The notes under the pieces: generated by a model
The model's input: the letters and a program-made list of their open reading frames with translations, nothing else
Told to the model about the DNA's origin: nothing
The model's database searches: none
Part shown: positions 7,646-14,880 of the stretch, in pieces
Layout of the letters: each line of letters opens with the position of its first letter
Numbering within the stretch: position 1 is the first letter of the stretch
From: Clostridiales bacterium
Lineage (GTDB): Bacteria > Bacillota_A > Clostridia > Christensenellales > Christensenellaceae
Assembly (NCBI GenBank): GCA_003149735.1
Contig: QANA01000015.1
Coordinates: 1-14,880 of the forward strand
DNA: 14,880 bases
Direction of reading: 5' to 3'
Translations under genes and position numbers: made by a program

Positions 7646-8833
7646 ATGCGAAAAAAACAATGTGTGGCAATGTTGCTGGCAGGCGGGCAGGGAAGTCGAC
7701 TGTATGCGTTGACATCTAAAGTGGCGAAGCCGGCAGTCTCTTTTGGAAGCAAATATCGTATTATTGATTTTCCGCTTTCCAATTGCATCAATTCCGGAAT
7801 TGATACGGTCGGCGTTCTGACGCAGTATCAGCCGTTGGAACTGAATGACTATATTGGCAATGGAGAACCGTGGGATTTGGATCGCACTTATGGAGGCGTG
7901 CACATTCTTCCACCTTATCAGCGGAGCCGTGGCGGCGACTGGTATAAAGGAACAGCTAACGCTATTTATCAAAATATAGGATTTATTGAGCGTTATGACC
8001 CCGATTATGTGCTGATTCTTTCAGGTGACCATATTTATAAAATGGATTATGCAAAAATGCTGGAATTTCATAAAGAGAAGCAGGCTGATTGCACCATTGC
8101 CGTCATCGAAGTACCGCTCAAGGAAGCCAGCCGTTTTGGCATTATGAATACCGATGAAGAAAATCGCATTTATCAATTTGAAGAGAAGCCGGCAAAGCCG
8201 AAGAGCACCAAAGCTTCCATGGGTGTCTATATTTTCAGCAAAGAAGCATTATTCCAATATTTGAAGGCAGATGAGGAAGATAAAAAGTCGGCGAAAGATT
8301 TCGGCAAAAATATTATTCCTTCCATGCTGAAAGATGGGAAACGACTGTTTGCTTATGAATTCAGCGGCTATTGGAAGGACGTCGGGACTATTTCATCTCT
8401 TTGGGAAGCGAATATGGATTTGTTGGGAGAACGGCCTGTATTGGAATTGGGCGACCCCAATTGGAAGATCTATTACCGTCATACACCGGAAAACCCCCAT
8501 TATGTGGGAGAAGAAGCCAAGGTGCGCAACAGCGTATTGGCAGAAGGCTGCGAAATCTACGGTACTGTAGAAAACTCGGTGCTGTTTTCCAATATCACAG
8601 TGGAAAAAGGAGCCGTTATCCGCGATAGTGTAGTCATGAGCAATTGTACGATTAAAGCCGGTGCCCGTGTAGAATACAGCATACTGGATTCTAATGTTGT
8701 GGTAGGAGAAAATGCTCGTGTTGGCGAAAATATGCAGGATGCAAAGGGCATTGCTGTGGTAGCAAGCGGTATCTCCATTGGAAAAAAGACGGTTGTGGAA
8801 TCTGGCGAGATGGTCACAGAGGATATGAAATAA
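7646..8833 (+). CDS. glgC: Glucose-1-phosphate adenylyltransferase, catalytic subunit
   Basis: It makes ADP-glucose and pyrophosphate from glucose-1-phosphate and ATP, the committed step of glycogen synthesis. The 395-residue protein has the nucleotidyltransferase loop GGQGSRL (residues 13-19) and the [15 protein letters not shown] region. [10 protein letters not shown] carries the metal-binding Asp128, equivalent to the catalytic Asp142 of the E. coli enzyme. FEEKPAKPK (around residue 180) is the glucose-1-phosphate-binding region. The C-terminus is a left-handed beta-helix of hexapeptide-like repeats. ATG 7646 has a modest purine-rich site (AGG) about 8 bases upstream; the nearby ATG at 7639 is out of frame. 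The stop overlaps the ribosome binding site of glgD, which starts 10 bases later, pointing to coupled expression and a GlgC/GlgD complex, as known for Bacillus-type enzymes. All key residues are intact, so it should be the active subunit. Confidence 0.97.
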   Translation: MRKKQCVAMLLAGGQGSRLYALTSKVAKPAVSFGSKYRIIDFPLSNCINSGIDTVGVLTQYQPLELNDYIGNGEPWDLDRTYGGVHILPPYQRSRGGDWYKGTANAIYQNIGFIERYDPDYVLILSGDHIYKMDYAKMLEFHKEKQADCTIAVIEVPLKEASRFGIMNTDEENRIYQFEEKPAKPKSTKASMGVYIFSKEALFQYLKADEEDKKSAKDFGKNIIPSMLKDGKRLFAYEFSGYWKDVGTISSLWEANMDLLGERPVLELGDPNWKIYYRHTPENPHYVGEEAKVRNSVLAEGCEIYGTVENSVLFSNITVEKGAVIRDSVVMSNCTIKAGARVEYSILDSNVVVGENARVGENMQDAKGIAVVASGISIGKKTVVESGEMVTEDMK

Positions 8834-8843
8834 GGAGGATACT

Positions 8844-9962
8844 ATGTCTGCAATCGGTATTATTTTTTCGAATATACATGATCATACTGTCCCGGAGCTG
8901 ACGCGTGGGCGCACGATGGCCTCGATTCCTTTTGGTGGACGCTATCGTCTGATCGATTTTGTACTCTCTACTATGGTGAATGCAGGGCTGGAGACGATTG
9001 GCGTCATCACGAAGACGAATTACCAGAGCTTGATGAACCATATCGGACGCGGTAAGGACTGGGACTTGGACCGTAAAACCGGAGGTTTGATGGTATTGCC
9101 TCCCTTTGGGCATGCGGATAATAACGCGCTGTATACCAATCGACTGGAAGCTTTGAAAGGCGTCCTGGGAATTCTGCGCAAATCCAGTGAGCAGTATGTG
9201 GTAATGGCAGATTGCGATATTCTGGCCAATTTTGATTTGGCAGCAGCTCTGCGGCAGCATGCACAAAGTGGTGCGGATTTGACTGTGATTTATAAAAAGG
9301 CCTTTTTGGAGAATGAATCCAAACGAATGAACAAGATCCTTAAGATGGATGCAGCTGGGCGAGTGCAGGATATTGCCGTGTATCAGGGAACTCAGGGTGA
9401 GGTAAATCTCTCGATGGATATCTGGATTGTCGGGCGCGAATATCTGTTGGGCATTGTAGAGGATGCCATTGCGCATGGTTATTCCAGCCTGACTAAAGAT
9501 GTATTGGCGCCTAACCTGGATACGATCAACATTCAGGGGTTTGAGCATACCGGATATTATTGCTGCATTGATTCTATGGAATCTTATATGGAAGGGAATA
9601 TGGAGCTGTTGGATCGTTCAGTTCGCAAGGAACTGTTCGATAATGAAGATTGGCCTATTTTTACAAAAGTAAAAGACTCTTCCCCGACAAAGTATGGCAG
9701 CGAAGCAAGCGTGAAAAATTCCATGGTGGCCGATGGCTGTGTAATTGAAGGGACGGTAGAAAATTCTGTGCTCTTCCGCGGTGTTAAGATTGGCCGCAAC
9801 ACAGTGGTACGCAACAGCGTATTAATGCAGGATGCCGTAACAGGTGATAATGTTTCCCTGAATTACGTGGTGACGGATAAACGAGTGGTAATCAAGGACG
9901 GGCGTACACTTTCCGGTTATGCCACACATCCATTTTTTATCAATAAAGACAGTCTGATTTGA
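8844..9962 (+). CDS. glgD: GlgD, non-catalytic-type GlgC paralogue
   Basis: GlgD is a paralogue of GlgC found in Bacillota; in characterised systems it has little or no activity alone and raises or modulates the activity of GlgC in a mixed complex. The 372-residue protein shares the fold: an N-terminal Rossmann-like domain (IPFGGRYRLIDFVLSTMVNAG, split here as IPFGGRYRLIDF and VLSTMVNAG), WDLDRKTGGL, and a C-terminal beta-helix. The catalytic GGQGSRL loop is replaced by SNIHDHTVPEL (residues 9-19). The [10 protein letters not shown] segment becomes ADCDILANFD: Asp125 is kept but its neighbours are not. The EKP segment is also absent. ATG 8844 is supported by AAGGAGG 5 bases upstream, which overlaps the glgC stop. 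The degenerate active site is seen directly; the regulatory role is inferred from the family. A still-active relative with altered chemistry is not excluded, but is less likely. Confidence 0.93.
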   Translation: MSAIGIIFSNIHDHTVPELTRGRTMASIPFGGRYRLIDFVLSTMVNAGLETIGVITKTNYQSLMNHIGRGKDWDLDRKTGGLMVLPPFGHADNNALYTNRLEALKGVLGILRKSSEQYVVMADCDILANFDLAAALRQHAQSGADLTVIYKKAFLENESKRMNKILKMDAAGRVQDIAVYQGTQGEVNLSMDIWIVGREYLLGIVEDAIAHGYSSLTKDVLAPNLDTINIQGFEHTGYYCCIDSMESYMEGNMELLDRSVRKELFDNEDWPIFTKVKDSSPTKYGSEASVKNSMVADGCVIEGTVENSVLFRGVKIGRNTVVRNSVLMQDAVTGDNVSLNYVVTDKRVVIKDGRTLSGYATHPFFINKDSLI

Positions 9963-9978
9963 AAAGGGGTGGGCTTTC

Positions 9979-11400
9979 ATGAAAAAGAAAATATTATTTG
10001 CGGCTGCAGAAGTACTGCCCTTTGCAGCTACCGGCGGGCTCGGAGAAGTAGCCGGTTCGCTGCCGGGTGCATTGTATCATACAGGAAAGTATGATATACG
10101 TGTGGTGCTGCCGTTATATGGAGAGATTGAGCAGTGCTGGCGGGAACAGATGCAGTTCATAGGCAGCAGACAAGTGGAATTGGCCTGGAGAGAGCAATAT
10201 TGCGGCCTTTTCCGCCTGGAAAAAGATGGTGTGATCTATTATTTTGTTGATAATGAATATTATTTTCAGCGCAATAATGGCCTTTATGGCTATTATGATG
10301 ATGGGGAACGCTATGCATTTTTCTGCAAGGCAGTGCTTGACTGCTTGCCGTTGATGGATTTTCAGCCAGATATTTTGCATGCGCACGATTGGCAGTGTGC
10401 ACTGTTGCCGGTCTATTTAACTTATTGCTACCATTATCCGCAGGTAAGAACTGTTTTCACTATACACAACGTGGAATATCAGGGAAAATACGGAAAAGAG
10501 ATTTTGGGAGACGTTTTTGCTTTACCGCCGGAAGCGTTGCCGGCTCTGGAATATGACGGTTGCCTGAATCTGATGAAGGGAGCACTGGAGTGCTCGGATA
10601 TCATCAGCACAGTCAGCCCTTCCTATGCGCAGGAATTGCATAGCGCGGAGTATGCCCATGGTTTGGAGGCAATCATTCGCCGCAACAGCCATAAGATGCG
10701 GGGCATTTTGAATGGAATCCATGTAGATGGATATGATCCGAGGAAAGATCCGGCTATTTTCCAAAACTATTCGGAAAAAGATTTTTCCGGAAAATCGGTA
10801 AATAAAGCGGAACTGCAAAAGCTGGCAGGGCTTCCCTGCGAACCGGATGTGCCGTTGATTGCAGTAGTCAGTAGACTGGCTTCCCATAAAGGTGTAGAAT
10901 TAATTTGCCAGGCTGCAGAGCAAATGTTGCAGGGGCAGGTCCAAATGATTGTGCTGGGTAAGGGAGATGTGCGCTATGAAGATTGGCTGCGCTCGCTGCA
11001 AAGCCCTTATCCCGGCAAGATTGCCGCTATGATTACATATAGCAACGATCTCTCACGCAAGATTTATGCGGGAGCCGATTTGTTCCTGATGCCTTCCAAG
11101 AGTGAACCCTGTGGCCTGGCACAGATGATTGCTTGCCGCTATGGTACGGTTCCGGTGGTAAGAGCTACAGGTGGTTTGCGAGATTCCATTATTGACTATG
11201 CGCAGCAGGGATTTGGATTCCGTTTTGGTGCATATACGACAGAAGCTTTGCTGCAGGCATTGTATCGTGCACTGGAAGTTTATCAGGATCAGGATGCATG
11301 GCAAGCATTATGCAAGCATGCAATGGAGCAGGATTTCAGTTGGACAAAATCGGCGCAGGAATACGTAGAACTGTATGATAACCTGCAACCAAGCAGTTAA
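9979..11400 (+). CDS. glgA: Glycogen synthase (ADP-glucose type, GT5)
   Basis: It transfers glucose from ADP-glucose to the non-reducing end of an alpha-1,4 glucan. The 473-residue protein has the two Rossmann domains of GT5 enzymes and runs nearly in register with E. coli GlgA (477). Conserved parts seen are LHAHDWQCALLP, TIHNVEYQGKY, TVSPSYAQEL, GILNGIH, VSRLASHKG with Lys304 (E. coli Lys305), and SEPCGLAQ with Glu376 (E. coli Glu377), followed by YGTVPVVRATGGL. The N-terminal substrate loop is unusual: PFAATGGLGEVAG has Ala17 where E. coli has Lys15, and Glu23 where E. coli has Asp21. ATG 9979 has a strong GGGGTGGG 5 bases upstream and follows the glgD stop by 16 bases. The rest of the active site is intact, so I expect an active enzyme. 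Confidence 0.96.
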   Translation: MKKKILFAAAEVLPFAATGGLGEVAGSLPGALYHTGKYDIRVVLPLYGEIEQCWREQMQFIGSRQVELAWREQYCGLFRLEKDGVIYYFVDNEYYFQRNNGLYGYYDDGERYAFFCKAVLDCLPLMDFQPDILHAHDWQCALLPVYLTYCYHYPQVRTVFTIHNVEYQGKYGKEILGDVFALPPEALPALEYDGCLNLMKGALECSDIISTVSPSYAQELHSAEYAHGLEAIIRRNSHKMRGILNGIHVDGYDPRKDPAIFQNYSEKDFSGKSVNKAELQKLAGLPCEPDVPLIAVVSRLASHKGVELICQAAEQMLQGQVQMIVLGKGDVRYEDWLRSLQSPYPGKIAAMITYSNDLSRKIYAGADLFLMPSKSEPCGLAQMIACRYGTVPVVRATGGLRDSIIDYAQQGFGFRFGAYTTEALLQALYRALEVYQDQDAWQALCKHAMEQDFSWTKSAQEYVELYDNLQPSS

Positions 11401-11447
11401 GCCGAGTCGGAAGTTAAGGTGAGCAGAAAGCGAGTGAAAAGAGATTC

Positions 11448-13871
11448 ATGATACACATGACAAAAGAAGACGTAACGCAGAAATTGCGGGAAACGCTCTC
11501 CATCTATTTTGGATGTAAGTTGGAGAAGGCGTCGCCGGAGCAGTTATATAAAGCTTCGGCTATGGTGGTGCGGGAATTGCTGCTGGAAAAGCGCAGTCAA
11601 TTCCGCAGTAAAGCAAATGATCAGGATGCAAAGCAGGTGTACTACTTATGCATGGAGTTTTTGGTAGGCCGATCGCTTAAAAATAACCTGTATAATCTTG
11701 GGTTGACTGATGTGTTTCAGGAAGCCCTTCGGGATATATCTGTCGATTTGGAAGACCTGTATGAGCAAGAGCCGGATGCAGGGCTGGGCAATGGCGGGTT
11801 AGGCCGGTTGGCAGCCTGCTATATGGATTCGTTGGCGACTCTGGGCTATGCGGCAACAGGATTTTCTATTCGCTTTGAATATGGTTTGTTTCGGCAGAAA
11901 CTGGTAGACGGATGGCAGATAGAAATGCCGGATATCTGGCTGCCGGGCGGGCAGGTCTGGCTGGTACCGCGGACAGATATTTCTTTCCAGGTGCGTTTTA
12001 ACGGAAGAATCGAAGAACAGTGGACGTCTGAGGGATTAAAAGTTAAGCATCTGGATTACGAAGAAGTCGAGGCCGTTCCTTATGATATGATGATTTCGGG
12101 AGAAAATTCTCCGGCGGTTGCTTTATTGCGCCTGTGGCGATCCAGAGATATCCGCAATTTTGATATGGAATCTTTTGCCAATGGAGATTATGCACGGGCT
12201 GCACTGGAAAATACTTCGGCAGAGATGATTTCCAAGGTGCTGTATCCGGCAGATAATCATTTTGAAGGGAAATCTTTGCGCCTGAAGCAGCAGTACTTCC
12301 TTGTCTCGGCTTCTATTCAGAATATTTTTCACGACTATATTTCTGCGCATGGTTCGTTGGAGCATTTTGCCGATCGAGTGGCAATTCATATCAACGATAC
12401 CCATCCGGCATTGTGCATTCCGGAAATGATGCGTATTCTGATGGATGACTATCATTATTCCTGGGAAGCCGCTTTTGATATAGTGAAGAAAACAGTGGCT
12501 TATACGAACCACACTGTTATGGCAGAAGCGTTGGAAAAATGGCCGGAGGATTTGCTGCAAAGACGTTTGCCGCGTATCTGGTCAATTTTGCGTGAATTGA
12601 ATGAACGGTTTTGCGGAGAACTGTGGCAACGCTATCCGGGCGACTGGGAACGTATTGAACGTATGGCGCTGCTTTCCAAGGGGCAGGTGCGCATGGCCAA
12701 TCTTTGTGTAGTCGGTTCGCATACGGTAAATGGTGTATCGGCGCTGCATTCGGAAATCTTGAAAAAGGATGTATTCCGGGATTTTGCAGAGTTGACACCC
12801 GAAAAATTTACGAATGTGACGAATGGAATTGCTCACCGCCGTTGGCTTTGTCAATCCAATCCGGGGCTGACTGCGCTGCTGGACGAATGCATCGGGCCGG
12901 ATTATCGAAGCAAACCTGAGCATTTGAGCAAATTCCTGCAATATCGCGAGGATTCAGCTGTGCTGCAGCGGCTGGAAAGCATCAAACGGGAGAATAAGGT
13001 GCGTTTTGCCAACCGTGTAGCAAAGGAAACGGGCATCATGCCGGATCCGGATTCTGTTTTTATTGTGCAGGCTAAGCGGTTGCATGAGTATAAGCGCCAG
13101 CTGCTCAATGTGCTGCGCATTATTTCCCGCTATCAGCAGTTGCTGGAAAATCCGGATATGGAAATGCAGCCGGAGACCTATTTCTTCGCTGCAAAGGCAG
13201 CACCCGGCTATGACATGGCAAAGCAGATCATCAAACTAATCAGTTATTTGAGCCGTGAAATTGAGGAGCATCCTAAGATTGCTCAGAAGCTGCGGGTGAT
13301 TTTCCTGGAAAATTATTGCGCGACCATGGCAGAGCATATGATGCCTGCGGCGGAAATCAGCGAGCAGATTTCTTTAGCCGGAAAAGAAGGTTCCGGCACT
13401 GGCAACATGAAACTGATGATTAACGGTGCCTTGACGATGGGCACGATGGATGGTGCCAATATTGAAATCAGCCAGCGCGTGGGTATGGACAATATATTCA
13501 TTTTTGGTTTGCGGGCTGAAGAAGTGGAAGAGGTTTGGCGGCAGGGATATTCCCCAAGCCACTATTATCAGCAGGATGTTCGCCTGCAACAGGCAGTGGA
13601 TCGTCTGCTGCAGGGATTTGGCGGTATGGATTTCTCCAATATTCATCATTATTTGATGGTGGGCAATTATGGAGTTGCCGATCCGTATATGTGTATGGCA
13701 GATTTCTCAGATTATTGCCGAGCGCATGATCTGGCAGCGGAAATCTATAAGGATCGCAGATGCTGGAATCAGATGTCGTTGACCAATATCGCCTGCGCTG
13801 GAAATTTTGCGGCAGATCGGGCTATCAAAGAATATGCTGAGCGCATTTGGCACATAAAACCGGTTGAATGA
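11448..13871 (+). CDS. glgP: Glycogen phosphorylase (GT35)
   Basis: It degrades alpha-1,4 glucan with phosphate to glucose-1-phosphate, using pyridoxal phosphate. The length of 807 residues matches bacterial enzymes (about 800-815). Seen in order are YYLCMEFLVGRSL, LGNGGLGRLAACYMDSLAT, NDTHPALCIPEMMR, YTNHTVMAEALEKWP, VTNGIAHRRWL, KRLHEYKRQLLN, and the cofactor motif GSGTGNMK with the PLP lysine at Lys655, followed by INGALTMGTMDGANIEI. The family usually reads EASGTGNMK; here it is EGSGTGNMK, an Ala-to-Gly change close to the cofactor lysine. ATG 11448 has only a weak AAAAGAG site 4 bases upstream; a second in-frame ATG at 11457 is possible and would drop three residues. It lies 47 bases after glgA with no terminator, so degradation is co-transcribed with synthesis. 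Maltodextrin phosphorylase is the main alternative by family; the operon context favours glycogen. Confidence 0.95.
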   Translation: MIHMTKEDVTQKLRETLSIYFGCKLEKASPEQLYKASAMVVRELLLEKRSQFRSKANDQDAKQVYYLCMEFLVGRSLKNNLYNLGLTDVFQEALRDISVDLEDLYEQEPDAGLGNGGLGRLAACYMDSLATLGYAATGFSIRFEYGLFRQKLVDGWQIEMPDIWLPGGQVWLVPRTDISFQVRFNGRIEEQWTSEGLKVKHLDYEEVEAVPYDMMISGENSPAVALLRLWRSRDIRNFDMESFANGDYARAALENTSAEMISKVLYPADNHFEGKSLRLKQQYFLVSASIQNIFHDYISAHGSLEHFADRVAIHINDTHPALCIPEMMRILMDDYHYSWEAAFDIVKKTVAYTNHTVMAEALEKWPEDLLQRRLPRIWSILRELNERFCGELWQRYPGDWERIERMALLSKGQVRMANLCVVGSHTVNGVSALHSEILKKDVFRDFAELTPEKFTNVTNGIAHRRWLCQSNPGLTALLDECIGPDYRSKPEHLSKFLQYREDSAVLQRLESIKRENKVRFANRVAKETGIMPDPDSVFIVQAKRLHEYKRQLLNVLRIISRYQQLLENPDMEMQPETYFFAAKAAPGYDMAKQIIKLISYLSREIEEHPKIAQKLRVIFLENYCATMAEHMMPAAEISEQISLAGKEGSGTGNMKLMINGALTMGTMDGANIEISQRVGMDNIFIFGLRAEEVEEVWRQGYSPSHYYQQDVRLQQAVDRLLQGFGGMDFSNIHHYLMVGNYGVADPYMCMADFSDYCRAHDLAAEIYKDRRCWNQMSLTNIACAGNFAADRAIKEYAERIWHIKPVE

Positions 13872-13886
13872 AGCAAATGAGCAATG

Positions 13887-13910
13887 AGAAGGCAGCCTGG
13901 GCTGCCTTCT
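13887..13910 (+). terminator. Strong hairpin without a U-tract between glgP and the GH13 gene
   Basis: AGAAGGCAGC (13887-13896) pairs perfectly with GCTGCCTTCT (13901-13910) around a CTGG loop. The next bases are GTCAATAGG, not a T-run, so it is not a standard intrinsic terminator. It starts 15 bases after the glgP stop and ends 6 bases before the ribosome binding site of the next gene. It may act as a partial terminator, an mRNA-stabilising or processing structure, or a translation modulator. The structure is seen; its role is inference. Confidence 0.5.
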
Positions 13911-13927
13911 GTCAATAGGAGCATATT

Positions 13928-14880
13928 ATGGAACAACAGATCATTTTCTATTCTCGACAAATGGCTTACCGCAGTCCAGTGGGGGCTGTAGCCCAAGGGC
14001 AGAGCGTAACATTGCATTTGCAGTTGGCGCGGCGTCTGGGCATTTTGCAGGCAAGCATTGTGGTATTGGATGATGCGCAGGGCAGCAGAATGGAATATCC
14101 GCTTGAGTGGGAAGGGCTGGAAGGGGCTTATGATTGCTATAAAGGCGAAATTCCGGCACTGCCTGTTGGACTGTATTGGTATTTTTTCCAGTTGGATGGT
14201 GTGGACGGAAGATGCTATGGCGGCCGGCAGGGGCGAGAAGCGATTCTGACAGACAAGCCTGCTGCATGGCAACTCAGCATATATCAAAAAACATATCAAA
14301 CGCCGGATTGGATCAAAGGCGGATTATATTATCATATTTTTGTGGATCGCTTTTGTAAGGAAGGGGATATGCCGGTGCGGGAGGATGCCTGCATGCATGA
14401 AGATTGGTATGAACAGCCGGAATATCTGCCTGATGCAGAGGGCGTAATCCGCAACCGGGATTTTTTCGGCGGAACTCTGCGCGGTATTACTTCCAAGCTG
14501 CGCTATTTGAATAGCCTGGGCGTGACATGCCTGTATTTAAGCCCGATTTTTGAAGCATATTCCAATCATAAATATGATACCGGAAATTATATGCGGATTG
14601 ATCCTATGTTTGGAACAGAACAGGATTTCCAAATACTTTGCCAAAAGGCAAAGACCTATGGAATTCGTGTGGTGCTGGACGGTGTGTTTAACCACACGGG
14701 CTCGGATTCCATTTACTTTAATCGGGAAGGGCGTTATCCGCATCTGGGAGCCTATCAGTCAACGGAATCTCCTTATTATAAATGGTATCGTTTCAGTGAA
14801 TACCCTGATCGGTATGAAAGCTGGTGGGGCATCGATACAATGCCGCAGGTGGAAGAAAACAATCCGGAATATCAGGAATT
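13928..14880 (+). CDS. GH13 alpha-amylase/neopullulanase-family glycosidase (3' end outside window)
   Basis: The open frame runs 317 codons from ATG 13928 to the window end without a stop. AGGAG (13917-13921) lies 6 bases upstream. Residues 1 to about 120 look like an N-terminal beta-sandwich domain, as in neopullulanase or cyclomaltodextrinase-type enzymes. From about residue 126 the GH13 barrel begins (GGLYYHIFVDRF), with LYLSPIFEAYSNHKYDT and conserved region I DGVFNHTG (Asp251, His256). The catalytic nucleophile and acid/base regions lie beyond the window, so activity cannot be judged. No signal peptide is visible, which suggests a cytoplasmic enzyme acting on glycogen or maltodextrins rather than external starch. 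It follows glgP by 56 bases, separated by a strong hairpin, and is probably the last or a late gene of the glycogen operon. Substrate (alpha-1,4, alpha-1,6 or both) is not decidable from this part. Confidence 0.9.
   Translation, partial: MEQQIIFYSRQMAYRSPVGAVAQGQSVTLHLQLARRLGILQASIVVLDDAQGSRMEYPLEWEGLEGAYDCYKGEIPALPVGLYWYFFQLDGVDGRCYGGRQGREAILTDKPAAWQLSIYQKTYQTPDWIKGGLYYHIFVDRFCKEGDMPVREDACMHEDWYEQPEYLPDAEGVIRNRDFFGGTLRGITSKLRYLNSLGVTCLYLSPIFEAYSNHKYDTGNYMRIDPMFGTEQDFQILCQKAKTYGIRVVLDGVFNHTGSDSIYFNREGRYPHLGAYQSTESPYYKWYRFSEYPDRYESWWGIDTMPQVEENNPEYQE

Noticed and set aside
7646..9962. glgC and glgD as a recent tandem duplication
   Set aside because: The two proteins differ widely in length and key motifs; they are an old paralogue pair typical of Bacillota, not a recent repeat.

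Overview
The window is an ordinary-looking chromosomal stretch from a moderate-GC member of the Bacillota (Firmicutes), probably an anaerobe of the Clostridia/Negativicutes type. The evidence is the GlgC plus GlgD pair of glucose-1-phosphate adenylyltransferase-like proteins in a glgB-glgC-glgD-glgA-glgP operon, strong AGGAGG-like ribosome binding sites, sigma-A-like promoters and a DUF1015 protein. The genus cannot be read from the sequence. No mobile element, CRISPR array, tRNA, rRNA or phage gene was seen.

Layout. Bases 1-2057 (minus strand) hold most of leuS, leucyl-tRNA synthetase, whose C-terminus lies outside the window. Bases 2058-2435 are a divergent promoter region: one promoter faces leuS, the other faces a two-gene plus-strand unit. 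That unit is a DUF1015 protein of unknown function with an unusual acidic tail (2436-3896), then an aspartate kinase (3948-5276). A strong intrinsic terminator closes it at 5289-5317. Bases 5318-5693 are an AT-rich, non-coding leader with a perfect hairpin-forming inverted repeat. It precedes the glycogen operon: glgB (5694-7610), glgC (7646-8833), glgD (8844-9962), glgA (9979-11400), glgP (11448-13871), and a GH13 alpha-amylase-family gene (13928 onward, cut by the window end).

How the genes work together. GlgC, probably with its non-catalytic-looking paralogue GlgD, makes ADP-glucose. GlgA adds its glucose to the glucan chain and GlgB introduces alpha-1,6 branches. GlgP degrades chains to glucose-1-phosphate. 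The GH13 enzyme, which has no signal peptide, probably trims or debranches glucan in the cytoplasm. Synthesis and breakdown enzymes share one transcript, with a 10-bp hairpin lacking a U-tract between glgP and the GH13 gene that could tune the last gene.

I found no clearly new biological system. The points most worth a second look are the GlgA substrate-loop substitutions (the usual Lys is Ala, the usual Asp is Glu), the degenerate GlgD, the acidic tail of the DUF1015 protein and its link to aspartate kinase, the long glg leader, and the internal operon hairpin.
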